DNA of 48,184 nucleotides, taken from Neelides folsomi. Lineage: Eukaryota; Arthropoda; Collembola; Neelipleona; Neelidae. Below, in pieces: positions 13,428 to 26,753 of the stretch (positions within the stretch are counted from its first letter, which is position 1; each line of letters begins with the position of its first letter). The DNA lies in contig JAQGBZ010000433.1 of assembly GCA_034687125.1 (NCBI GenBank), positions 1-48,184 of the forward strand, given 5' to 3'. Made by a program: the position numbers and the translations under genes. The notes under the pieces were generated by a model. The model saw nothing but the letters and a program-made list of their open reading frames with translations. It had not been told where the DNA came from and did not search any database.

Positions 13428-16400
13428 TTAAACAAAACCAAAATTCTTTGTCTTGATAGCCATTAAGATCTTGGCTCGTAGAATGGTCCTAGAAGAATAA
13501 AGTGGGATGTAGAGTCGAGAAATGCAAGTGTTGGCTGTTGGTAGATGTGTGTCATCAGCCGGTCGAATCGTTACACTTGGCATCGGTTGGAATCCGTCTT
13601 CCGATGCAGGCAAAGCTGGGGATCCTGTCCAGAAATAAACAAGTTCCTGGCGTTCCAACGTGGTCATTTTCTCAACAATGGACCAAAGCCATTTTTTGAA
13701 CCGAAGAAGTTTTTCGCTCGCTTCGCCGCTTTCATCATTGAAGGATGTGTAGGAAATTAATGTAGAAACATTAATTTCTCCAACACCATTAAGCAAAAGT
13801 CTCAAATCCTCCGATGTTAATCCTAATTAAAAAATACAAACACAATAATCTTTAATTTCAATTACTAAAAGATTTATTTAATTTCCATTAACTGAAGATT
13901 TAGTAAATTTTAAATCAGAATAAAAAGCAGCCAGGAAAAGTATCATTTAATTCAAACGGTAATTCCAAAATTTCATCATTTAAGTAAATTAAATTAACTG
14001 TCTTTATTAAAAGACAATTATCGTTTTATTGATTGAAATAACCTTCAAGATTAGATGCAGGTATAACGTCGTAAACTCCGCTTCGTAATTCATCAAGAGC
14101 TTTCATTTGGGATCGAACCATTCGATATTCTGAGTATTTTCTCACATAATCATAGACATTGATTTCATTCACTTCAATATTTCGTCCACCAGGCACAAGT
14201 TCAACAGTTTTTCCATTTTCTTCAGGACTGTCCAAGCTAATAGTCAAAATGTACAATTAAAAAATTAATAATTTAGCAATAAGTAATCTACTTTTATTTA
14301 CTTTAATTATTTAATCTACTTTATGTATTTAATTTATTTAAAGAATGTTTTTATATTAAACAAACCTAAAATTGAGCTCCAAGGGGGTAAAAACCCCTTC
14401 TTTAGTTTCAGAGTCTAAAATAAGCTGTCGAAAACTTTCATACATCACAGGATCAAAGAAAGCCATATCATGGAATCGAATTCTTCGACCCAAAATATAT
14501 TTGAGCACATGGCGATTTAGGAACAAAGGACAAAGTTCATTTTGCAATAGGCACAACCCAATAATTCTGAAAAAAACAATTAAAATCATTATAAAATTGC
14601 ATTTATCAATCCGTACTTTAAAAATGATAAATAACAATAAATTTAGTTTAGTTACTTAATTCAATTAATTTAGTTTAGTTAATTAAGATATTTAATTTAA
14701 TTCAAAATACCTTCCAACATTTCTAAATCCATTTAATCTTTCAAGTGTTGCTTTTCCTTGTCGTGGGGAAAAGAATCCTCTTTTGCCAGGTTGATAAAAA
14801 AGCGGATTTGAGTCATCCGTCTGTTCCCCTTGCCATTCTTCCCCTTCTTTTTTGCTTGACGCAGGGCCAGGAGCCGACACAGGTGGAGTTCCCGAAGTTC
14901 CAGCATTTTTAGAAAAATTGAAAACATCGAGATCAATCAAAGCTTCTCCGGAGATGTCACGCGAATGAGTTAAAATTAATTCAACTGCTTCGTCCACTCT
15001 TTGCTTCAACGTGTCGTCTGATGCTAAAAGAATTAAAAGTTGAGCAGGAGGAAGATCCAACAACATTCCAGTGATCTTTGGAGCTAATGAAGGTCTTAAA
15101 CCTTGAATCTAAAATAAACAAACTCAATTAAGAATTTATATAAAATTATTAAATCACAATTAAAATTTAATTAACTAATTAAATATTTAACCAACCTTGA
15201 CATAAAGTCTTTCTCCAATTTGTTGTTGGTGTGATGAAAGATGATCATTTAACGAAGAAGGATTTGCCGATCCTTCTCCGGTCGTTGAAGCTGGATGAAA
15301 TGGCCTTGCATCAAATGACAAATTTCTTCGAACTTCTCGAACACGTGGTGATCCTCTCTGAATTAACAAAATTATTTAATACCAATTGAACTTTGCCAAT
15401 TATTATTAGGTAAGCATTTTCTGTATCAATACGACCTTTACCTTAACAATTCGCACTTGTTGTCCACGGCGAATATAATCCTCTCTTAAACGAAGTCTTT
15501 GAAGAACATTAAATTGCGACCCGTATTTACCACCGGACATACATCCTTCAAGATTAGGAAGTTTTTCGTCGCTTAAAATGGCTTCAGCAAATGATGTATA
15601 AAAACTTCTTGCAACTCCGGATCCTTCACCAGGTTCATCTTTAAATGTTACCTAAAAGAAATTAAAATAAAATTACCAATAATTAAGTTAAATTATCAAT
15701 AATAGTTTATTAGAATTTAATTACACTTTAATTAATCAACTTATCATTATTCATTATAATAAGCTTAATTATAATTAAAATTTTTAAATACCTTGACTCT
15801 ATTTACAGCAAGAGGGGGATGTGGAGACGTTGCCCGACGATGAGAAGAATTATAATGATTGTTAAGTTCTTTGAATGTTTGAATAACCAATTGGCTTCTT
15901 TCCCGTTCCAATTTGGACAAAGTCAAATCTCTTTGTTGTGCATTTCTCAATTTTTCCATTTCCCTTCTAAATCTGCTCTCTTTGACCGGGAAACCTCCAA
16001 GTTCCGAAATAACCGATCCGGGTTCAAGTCCAACATCATCAACAAAAACTCTTCCAAAGAGCTCCAACGTGAGTCTCCAACGTCCAAGCAAAACTTCGTC
16101 ACTAATCATTGAAGAATTGAAAAGAACCAATTGCTGCACAGCTCCTTCCATTTTCCTCGCCAAAGGTGTTAAAGTTGGAAGTTTTAGTCCTGCAGGAATT
16201 GTTGTCCGTGGAGTTGTTTCGACTGTTACATGAGACGAGACATTTTCAGCTGTGTCCATTTGAACGACCAATTCTGGAGTTTCATTATTTGACGTTGACT
16301 CCTTTAAAAAAACATTTAAATTAATTATAACAATCAAAATAGGATAATTATTAAAATAAGATAGCGATCAAAATAAGATAATTATTAATTTAAGATAAGC

Positions 16401-19400
16401 TAATTGTTTAATTTAATTAATTAAATTCTAATTACCGATTTTGGTGGTCGATGACAAACAATGACACTTTTAGTTGGCGATCTTGCAACATTTGGATCCG
16501 GAGGAGTTTCACTTGCCACTGGTGGAATTTTCTTAGCCGAAACAATAATTGGTGCTCGTAATAAATTACTTGTTCCAGGTTGTTCAGGTTCAGAACTCTC
16601 AATTCTTCCCATACTCAAATCATGAGGAGCAGTTTGTGGATGTAGCCATTTGGACAATGGCGAACTCGAACTTGTCGTCGTTGCCGTCACCGGTGTGTCA
16701 ACTTGCGTTGGTGTGATTTTCACAAGCGGGGGAGGTTTTTTAAGAAGAGTAAATGAAAAATCAGGCTGATTGACCTCCACTGGTTCTTCTGTTTTTACCG
16801 GTTCTTTCTTGATTTCTTCACTTTCCATTATTTCATCTTCTTCAATAATTGGAGAATCTCGGGGTTTCTTTGCAAGAAGGGCAGCATAACCAGGTGGACC
16901 TTCAAACCTTGAGGAAAGTCCAATTTGAGCTGATTTAATTTCCATTAAAGTGGAATTTCCAACTGATCTTGCAAGACCGAAAAGATCTTCTTTTCGGACA
17001 TTTGGTTGAAGTAAATGAGGTTTTTCTGCTAATGGTAAACTTTCATTCGATGGAGCCTAATCAAAAAAATTTAAATAATTAAAAAATGAATTAAAACAAG
17101 TCAATTTATTGTTAGTTTATAAAAATTACTTATTTACCATTTAATTAATTTAATTCAATTTTATTTAGTATTTAATTGATTTAATTATATTTACTATTTA
17201 TTTAACTAAATTTAAATTTATGGTTAATTATTAATTATTTTACCTGGAAAGGATCAGGCGGTGGACAACCAAGGCACAGGGTAGATTCCGATCTTTGGAA
17301 AAACGTATGTTTCTTCCCAACAACATTTTTCTGTGCAGCTTCAGTAATCTGCGTAACTTCATCGTCCTCATAACCAAGATCAGCTCCAGGGAGAGTTAAA
17401 TTACTCAGAGTGTTCACACCAGTAAAACTCATATCATCCGGTTCATCAGGATCGTGAACCACGAGATTCTCAAAATCATTTCCAACTCCTTCCCTTCCAT
17501 TCCGATCACTTCCACTCCGAAGGAAATAAATAAGTGAATCAAAAACATAGGCAATATGTCTTAAGGACGAGACGTCAATTACAGGAAGACTGTCAAGATG
17601 TTCAGCATTGTGAGCTCTCATAAGCGAAAGTGAATAAGAAAGGAATTCCCTTCTAGAAGCATTCACTTCATCTCTTTCTCTTGGATTTCGACCATCAACT
17701 GTATTTAATCCGGATCTTGGCCAGGCATTTCCAACTGCCGATGTGATCGTGGTCGCTGGTCTTAGTCTCGGTCCTGGTTGAGTTACAAGAAGATTTGGAT
17801 CGTTGGTTGAAGTTAAAGATCCACCGAAACGAAGTTGACCTTCAGTTGAGTCCATTACATTTAAAAGCCATTCCCAAACAGAGAGAAGTCGTCGATCAAG
17901 GTAAACTTGAATTTTATTTAAATCTTCTTGAGTAACTTCAAGTTTTCGGCTTAATTTGGGAATTAATGTTGGATATTCTTGGAAATGTTTCAACAAATCA
18001 CCAATTTCCCTAAAATCATTAATTACCATTAATTATCAATTTTAATCATCATTAACATTTTTAATATCATATAACTATAATTATTTTTTCAAAGTTAACC
18101 AAATTCAACTTTGGTTGTTGACAGTATCAACGCCACTTTAAGTCAATAACCTCGAAGTGATTAACAAAAGTGATTGGCACAAGTGTGAATGAATCTTAAA
18201 ATTAATTTAAACTACTTTACAGCTATTGTAACCATTAATTAAAATTAAAAATAATAAAATTAAATCAAAGTCAATTACCTCAAAATAATTCCAAAAGCTC
18301 TAGCAAGTCCAGAAGCCGTAGTTGCCATTGTCACAGAATCTTGATTATTCGCAGCAGCTGCCGCAGCCGCCGCAACCGCTGTCGTTGTCGCTGATCGTCT
18401 CATCGTACCCGAAGTGTGATCAATAAACACAAGGCCACTTGTAGCAGCTTGTCGGACAGAAGAAGTTGGTTCCCGACTTCTTATAGCCCATTGCATTGAC
18501 CCCGGAGCCAAATTATTCCTCTGTGTTGACGGCACAGTCGATCTCCGTTCAAACACAAGTTCATCATTCCCAATAGAAAATTCATCCACAGCCGCCGCAA
18601 CCGAAGAACTTGTCCCAGCCGGATTTGTCCCACTAGACGTATTTCCCACCGGATTACTCACCGATGCAGATCCACTTGCATTAACAATTTCTCTCTCATC
18701 GCTATCATTCCCTTCAGATTCCTCATCATCGTCGTCTTCATCCTCTTGTTGTGTAGAATCATCAGAATCATCTTCAGAAAATAATGCCAAACTTGCAACT
18801 CCGCCTCCTGTATCAGATCCTGCTGTAGCATGGGTTTGAATACTTCGTTGAGCCACCGATGCAGCATCGTTCATATTACTTTGATTATCATCTGAATCGC
18901 TTTCACTTTCTGCAAGGAGGTCAAGTTCCATGTCAGATTCTTGTTCTGCAACGGCTTCAGCTAATGCAAGAACAAGAGGTTCTTGGGCAATTTGTGCATC
19001 AGAAACTTCTTCACCTCCATCGTTGTCTTCACCATCTTCAGTTTCAACTTCATTTTCTCCTTCGTCGTTTGATGGAATTGCAAAGCCCGTGCTTCCACGA
19101 CGTTGATAAGACATTGGTACATTAATTATGTTAATTTGTATGGGATGTGATGGATCGCTCTCCATTGAATTTCCTCCTTGGTCATTTCCAAATTGATCCA
19201 ATTCGATGTTGGAACTGGCGTAGGGTTGTAATGGATCAACACTGAAAAGTTCTTCACTTCCCTATAAAATTAAAAAATAATTTAAATATTATTAATTGTT
19301 AATAAAAATATAAAAGTTCGCTAGATCTTTCTGGACGCTTTTCAATTTCAATTACAAATTACAATTATTTTTAATATTATATTTATTTTTCTTACGCTAA

Positions 19401-22400
19401 TTGATTCATTAGTAGCTGGAAGTAATGGAAAAGACGCTGTTGGTCTTGCAACGCCCAAACGTACAGGAGCAATTTGGGAATTTGCAATTTCACAAAGTTC
19501 TTCAATCGAGAGAGTTATCAAAGCTTGGAAAACACGTCGACAATGTTCAACATGATTTGGTGTGATTCTGTGCAATGAAATTGAAATTAATTATATTAAG
19601 AATTAATTAAGAATAATTTTATAGAACTGTTATTAAACTTTTATTATCCTTACCCTTTTTTGACAATTGGTGCTAATTCAACACTTGCAATTACAAATAT
19701 TCTTGCAACAGAACGAATGAATCTTCGTGCCACAACTTCAGCTTCTGTTCGTCGTGATGAAGATTTGGATTGCAATTCTCTAATGAGCGTATTGAGTAGA
19801 ATGTCCATCATTTCTGAATTACATTTGACGAGGATTCTGTAAGTGAATTTGTCCAATAAAGCCGTTCCGCTTTGTTCGTCCACATTCGACTCGGTGATTC
19901 CTGAGAGAATCATCGCTTTCACAGCGGGCCAATTTTCTAAAAGTGACTCAAGAGCAGTTCGACTAAATCTTGGAGGTTGTAAATCATGGTCAGGCATGTC
20001 AGCATCTAAAATAAAATTTAAAATTTATTCATCATGCTTAATTATAATATGTTCATTTATAAATCATACACAACCCATTTAATATTTAATTGAATAATAG
20101 TTAAGTAAATGAAATTCAAAAATAAATACCAATTTCAGCTGGTTTTCTTTGACTGCTTGGACGAGAATTTTTCGAAGATTTGTATTGCTTTTGTTCCACA
20201 AGTTGTCTTCCAGCAGTTTGAACCAAAAAGAGTAAAATATTTTCCCCTCTGAAAGTAAATATTATTTTAATATAACATATTATCTATGCATTTATTATTA
20301 AGCTAAATTGAATTTTAGGAATAATTAAATTTAAAGCTATAATTGAAGTTAAGAAATTACCTTGAATTGTTTAATGAAACAAGATCCGTTTCTTTTACGA
20401 GCATTGAAAGAAGATCCGATCGAGCTGTTTGATTTCCCATCACCAATGCTTTACATTTACATTTCTCCCAACAGTCGCAATAAGCAGTTGGAGAAGTTCG
20501 CTTCAATTTACAATCATGTCCTTTATGACAAACTCGTGCACACTCCGTGCAACAACAAAGTGATCCAACCAATCCACAAGTTCGGCATTCAAAAATGTCC
20601 TAATCAAAATTAAATTAATTATAGCTCAGATCATTATAATTTAACAATCACAATCTTGAAATAAGTTTTATATTAAACTAAACTAAACTATTTAATTTTA
20701 TTATAAAAAACTATATAAACCTGGTTGATATGTTCAGCTCCAGTCCAAGTAAAGCTGCATGTGTCATTACAGCAAAGAACGTGTAATGGAGAATCATCGG
20801 GAAGAGAGCCGGGAGGATAAACCATTGACATCATTATCTGTGGAAAAATTATAATTAAATATCTTAAATACAATTAATTATATTAAATATACTCCATTAA
20901 TTTTAATTAGACTAATATTTAACTATAATTACTTTCCATTTTATCAATTATGCAATTGTAATTTAAATTTAATTAAACTTAATTATTAGTTAAATTACCT
21001 TCTTTTGAACATCAAGATCCGGAGATCTGTCTTTAGAAATTCTAATAATTGTTTCAAAGATAATAATCGCAGCCGCATAAGCTCGACTCGACACAGCCAA
21101 CATAAACGGCGTTTGTCCTTTCGCATCCCTAAAGATATTTAAATTAATTCCATTAAAGTGTGAAAACTCCAAATATTATAAAGTCAAATAAATTCTATCG
21201 AAATTGATCTTTTACTTTTCGCCTAGAAGTTGGTGAAGATGCGGCTCAAGGGAAAATGAATAACACATGAGTTTGAGTGCAGACAAAGCCGCTTTGGATC
21301 TTTCATTTGGATCCCACACACATGGAGTATTCTGAATATGAATCGGGCTTGAAGATGGCCCTGCACTTGTCGCACCACCAAACGGTCGGAAGCCAATAAG
21401 CGAAGTCGATTCAATACTTTCGTTTGAATCCTCAGCCTCAATTACGATATTACTTGGATTGACCGATGCGGATGAATGGCTTGGGAGAATCGGAACAAAA
21501 CCTTCTTCAGCTTCATGTTGCAAAGCTTGGCTTGCTGCTCTTCTCACAATGTCACGAAGAACAATTGAGGGACTAGATGATTGACTTGGACGACTTGTAC
21601 CTTTATTAAAAAATCAAATCATTAATTAAATTGTCAAATTTGTTAATTAGAATTGTTAAATTAATTAAACCTAAATCCACTAAACACCTATAAAACTGTA
21701 CTTATAAAAATAACAAAATAACAAAGTTACTCAAACTGAACCTAATTAAATTCATAAAATAATTAATTATTTAAATTAATTAAAATATTCTAACCAGATG
21801 AAGAAGGCGTTCCAAGTACACTAGCAAGATTCTCAATCGTCGATTCCAAAAACGAATTCGAAGCCGATGGAATTTCGGAATTTTCTTTGTTCGTTGTTGG
21901 CATCGACATTGAAACCGACACGTGGAAAATGTTCCGATTTCCGTCACATCGCTCAAATAGAACTTTATTCAAATTGCTTTGAATTCCCTTCATCTGTTCC
22001 ATCTCCATATCCAAAGTCGATAAAACTCCTCTGACTCCCTCAAGATCGCAATTTAAAATCTTGGACATCAGCAACTGAACTTCCAAAGCCATCACGATCA
22101 CTCCAACTTGATTTTTCTGTTGTGACCCAACATGTGGAAGTCCATGAACTCCAATTCCAACAGTTTTAACTGGTGGCAAATCCAACGGCAAAGGATCTCT
22201 AATTGCTTCTAAACAATCTTTAACTAATGGATAAATACTTCCATTTCCATCTCTTAGCAAACTCATCCCTTCGCTTTCTCCACTACAACTCAAACTAATC
22301 GTTGTTGGGTCCAATCCAAGAAACGCCGATGTATCCGATGGAAAATTCGCTTCACTTTCGACTTTACCAGAACTTAAATTGTAAGATCGGTAAAGTAAAG

Positions 22401-25400
22401 TTCGGCCGTCTCGGAAAATCCCATGAACTCCGGCAGCATCCACAGCGTAAGTTAAAAGTTGCGGAAGATCCAACAAATGAAGACGTCTTGGCATTTTTTG
22501 AATACAATCCGGGCTTTTAGCCACCGATCCAGATTTTAAAGGTTGAAGTTCGTCGAGTCGAAGGAGACGGCAATCGAGCAAAAGTGAAGTTTCTTCATCT
22601 TTACCTTCCTTTGTGTGTTCTCGATCTCGACCACTAAATTTGACCAAGGCGTAGGATCCATCAACTTTGAGGACGCGACCAACTGGAACTGTTTTTGCAT
22701 CTTCGACAAAAATGACATCTTTTAAGGACCATTCCTCTTCGTCTTTCTTTTCATGTTCTTTCATTGTTGGGCCTTTTTTGGCTCTTTTAGAAGTGGATGG
22801 AAGAGTTGTATCGGAGCAGGTTGAACTTGCTGGTGAAGGCGGCGGTGGCATCGTTTCAGCAGATCGGGGTTCAGCTTTCTTGACCTCAGCTGGTGGAGGT
22901 CCTGGCATCACCTGTTAATTAATGTTAATTAAATTAATGTTATTTAATTAATTTTAATTAATCTTAATAATGAATTATTAATAAAAATTAAAAAAATTCA
23001 ATTCTTTGGAAAGCTCATTTTCATGTTGATTAAGTTTACAGTTCAATAACTTTTTCATTTTTAAAGGAAATCACTTGAAATTTGGAAGGAATATAGACAA
23101 TATATCCCTTATTCAGAATTAAATTAACTTAATTGCTAACATCATCCAATCCGAATTAAAAATCTTTGAAAGGTGGGCCTATCATAGAGGACCATCCTTG
23201 GTATTAATTGATTGTCTCTTACTTGCTCTACTCTTAATGATATTTATTAAATCATTAAAAGTCTATCTTGAAGATTTTTAATTTCCCAAAGAATCATTTC
23301 ACTAAAGTTATATTAATTAACTAAAATGTACTCAACTCTTTGGGTGTTACTTAATTTATATTTTTATTCTTATTTCTTAATTAGAATTACCTCAATCAAG
23401 CAACTAGACTATAATACCATAGATTACTTAATTATGCTAGTTTAACCTACTTTGACAAATTAAAGCTAAACAATGCTGAATAATGAAATTAATATACATA
23501 CCTTAAAATGGCAAGTTTCAGTAAATCCCCAAGCGGAATTAAGAAGCTGTCCAACTTTGGGAATTCCGCCAGTTGTTGTAAAGGCAATTGATCCTGCTTG
23601 ATACATTGGAGACGAACGCATGAGGACTTGACTTCCAACCGTAATGTCTGAATTATGTGAGGAAGAACCAGCCGGTCTTTGTTGCTTCTTGGATTTAGCT
23701 TTGTATTTGTCCCAAAGCTTTTTCCTCTGATTGAAAGGAAGAACTCCCCACCAATAAAGATTATTCCCTTCAGTTCTGGCCAAAGTATACAAATTGCAAG
23801 TTTGCAATTTCAAAACTTTCTGTCCACCGAATGCATCTCCAAAAAGAGTCGTTGAATGTTCCAACCGTCCAGCAACATGAGCAATCGATTCATCAACCCA
23901 AGTTGCAACTTTCCCAGATTCAGTCGCAACTGTGCAGCGAATTGCTGAAGCTGACAATTCAACAACTTTTTCGTTAACAAGTCCGAGTGAAGCTGCTCTG
24001 GGATGACTTATTGATCCATTCTATAAAAAATCAATAATCAATATAAATATTTTATAAAAATCGAACTAATATTAATTAATTAAAAATTAATTTTAAATTA
24101 ATGTATCTGTAAATGTAAAGTAATTATAAAGACTATTAAATCTTAATTAATGTTAATGTTAATGAGTCTTACATCAGAAGCTTTATAAGGTTCAACTTCA
24201 ATCCATTTCCATTGATAAATTTGCCCATTTGCACCAACAGCCACAAGCTCGCTGTGCATCGCTCCAATTGCCACAAATTTCATATTCTTGGAAGGATCAG
24301 GCCAATATTCAATTTCGTCTGAGAGCCAAATGGGGCTTTGGTTTGTCATAACCGGATTGTGTGATGAAGCTCCAGCCGGAGTTTGGGCCGACTTTTGTGT
24401 TCGACTCGCATCGGTAGTACCATCACTTGAATTATTGTTCCATGGTTCACGGAGAGCATTTTCGAGCCATCGACGTGGTCCAAAATATTGTCGATCTCTC
24501 CATCGGCTAAAGCTGTCTCTGTCTGTTCCGTCACCGCTGCTTCTTTCACTTGGTCTAAGTCGTGAACCAGCAGAGGCTCGACTATAAAAATAATAAAAAT
24601 ATTTTTATTGATATATTTATTAAGTCTAGTGTTATATTAGCATTAATGCAAAATGTAAAATGTAAATTAAACTAATGTAAAACAATTTGTTTATTTAGTA
24701 GATGAGATTAGATAAGAAAACGACAATAATATAAATAGTAAGTATAAATAATAATGGCAAAAGCCCAACTCACTTTCTCAATGCTGAATAAGCAAACATG
24801 TCATCAGGAAAAACGGCATCTACGGCATCGGACAACATGACTGGATCGGCAGCACCACCAATGCCGCTATCCAGAAGCGACATTAAGTCTTCTGATACAT
24901 ATGAATCCTGTGAATCGTCGGCATCGTCCCCTTCTTCATCATCCCGTGAAAGGAGATTGTTCACAGCAAGGTTCACGTCAAGATTTGTTCTTTGTAATTC
25001 TCGAATAATGAGATTTCTCGATTTGCCTTGGAGCACAACTTGTGCCTGAGCAATGAGATCTTCTGGTACGTATTGAGCCGGGACGACTGGACGAGAAGAG
25101 CCCATGATGACTCCGGTCCCTCGGCCACCTCGAAGAGTTGCGGTCCGGCTAACTCGACCACGTTGTCGTGCTTGCTGTCTTGAAGACCCTCCACCAAATG
25201 TCTTTGCCCTGATAAATTAAATTAATTTTATAAATTAATTTAATTTCATTAATTTCATAATACAATACAATTGTATTCCCAAATCATCCATATGATATAT
25301 ATCGATTCAGAATATGATTAAATGCTTGATAATATATTAATTAAATAATTATCTGTAGTTTAAATATTTAATTCTTTACATTTTAGAAGTTTCATTCCTG

Positions 25401-25792
25401 CTGAGATCGAGTCTGTCCGATATGACGGAAAAGGCAAGGCGAGCCAAACGGCCATCGTCGAACAGTAAGGCGATATGTGCAGGACCTACAGTCACTTGCC
25501 GAACACTTGGTCCTCCTCGAAGTGGAGATAAAACGCTTGGCAAATTGAGGCCATATCGATTCATCCGCTCTCCCAATTCCCTCAACCTTAAAAATAATAA
25601 ATAAACATCACACAATCGAGATATTAAAAGATCGAAGCGATCGAAATATTAAAGCTAAAATGCTAATTGAAAAAAATTATTCTGGAAATAAATATAATTG
25701 ATGGCATTATTTTATTAAATTCACAATTACCTTTCAGCCAATTGTTCATCGGTTCCAGGGAGTGGATGAACAACGAAGTGAATAAGCGACAT
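13428..25792 (-). CDS. UBR5: UBR5/hyd, HECT-type E3 ubiquitin ligase
   Basis: Twenty-three exons on the minus strand: 25792-25731, 25586-25380, 25208-24774, 24581-24173, 24020-23502, 22911-21795, 21600-21216, 21128-20999, 20837-20721, 20599-20361, 20248-20130, 20005-19654, 19567-19396, 19261-18279, 18009-17244, 17056-16436, 16301-15792, 15651-15442, 15357-15196, 15108-14711, 14566-14366, 14236-14043 and 13822-13428. They sum to 2901 codons, 2900 residues against about 2800 in human. The start [18 protein letters not shown] matches the family N-terminus. In order: a UBA domain (about 135-185), beta-propeller segments, a UBR box (about 1110-1178, zinc ligands in [17 protein letters not shown]), an acidic and poly-Ala region, MLLE (about 2510-2560) and HECT (about 2570-2900). 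The catalytic Cys is C2869 in [18 protein letters not shown] (13524-13526). UBR5 marks N-degron and orphan proteins for the proteasome. No lesion was seen. Confidence 0.97.
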
Positions 25793-26753
25793 GATCAATT
25801 ATCTAAATTGAATATATGTAAAATTCACAATGAGTTTGTAACTTACAATTTGTAAGTTATTAATTACAAGTTCAATTAATGTTTAACTTTCCACAAAAAA
25901 CTTCACTAGCATTTTCTCTTCCCTTTCCCACACTAAATAAGATCGGTTTAATTGTTCAATTAATAATTAACCAACATGGCGATTGATTCCGATTTTTATA
26001 AAATTACAAGAAGGCATGGCATGGTCATCTCCCTCATCGTCGAACCATGCACACACCGTGCTGCCTCCCCTCGATAAGGTCAAATCTCTCCCAGTGTTGA
26101 ATCTCACCTTAGTTAAAATACAACGGAGTATGGACAAATGTCTTTTCGGAGGATCCAACTGGTCACCTTTGACCCTTTGGGGACAACTCTCGAGGGTCAC
26201 AAAGACACAAACCAGGCAGACATTGGAAATGTAAAATGGGAATAAATACAACTCTTCTTCTCCATTCGAAGACGTCACCTAGCGAATGTTCACCATTTCC
26301 ATTTGTAAACTCCGCCAATGACTTTGACGCACACTCAGGCAATGCTAAAGACAAGAAGGGTCAAACTCTCTTCCAATCCACGTGCACTTTGACTCCTTTG
26401 TTTGGACATTTAAAAATTGTCAAATACCGGTAATTATTTACATATTTATTATTTAATTTATAACATTACTTTTAATTAAAAAATTAACATCGGTCTCGTC
26501 CAGGATATGCTCGTAGGAATTACTGCTACTGAAAGACAGACAGCTCTTGAGCCTAAATCGTTTTAATAATTTAATTAAAATAACCACAATTAAATTAACC
26601 ATTATAAAATATACTGCAATAAAATATTTATTTAATTTTTAATAGTCTAACATTTTTGGCTTGAATGGAAAGAATTGTGATTTGTGATAAAAATTGTTTT
26701 TGTTTAATTATAGACTTGCTGTAGTTGGTGTCAAAATCAATCAAGTTTTCAGT
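25793..26753. promoter_or_regulatory. shared upstream region of UBR5 and the GATAD1-like gene
   Basis: The two genes start head to head here. Bases about 25975-26420 are less AT-rich than the flanks and are open in several frames on both strands, without a recognisable protein. They may hold 5' UTR exons or promoter elements. A YY1-like word (CCAACATGGCG, 25972-25982) and an E-box CACGTG near 26381 are visible. TTTAATTATAG at 26702-26712 looks like a splice acceptor of a 5' UTR intron just before the ATG at 26754. Confidence 0.4.
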
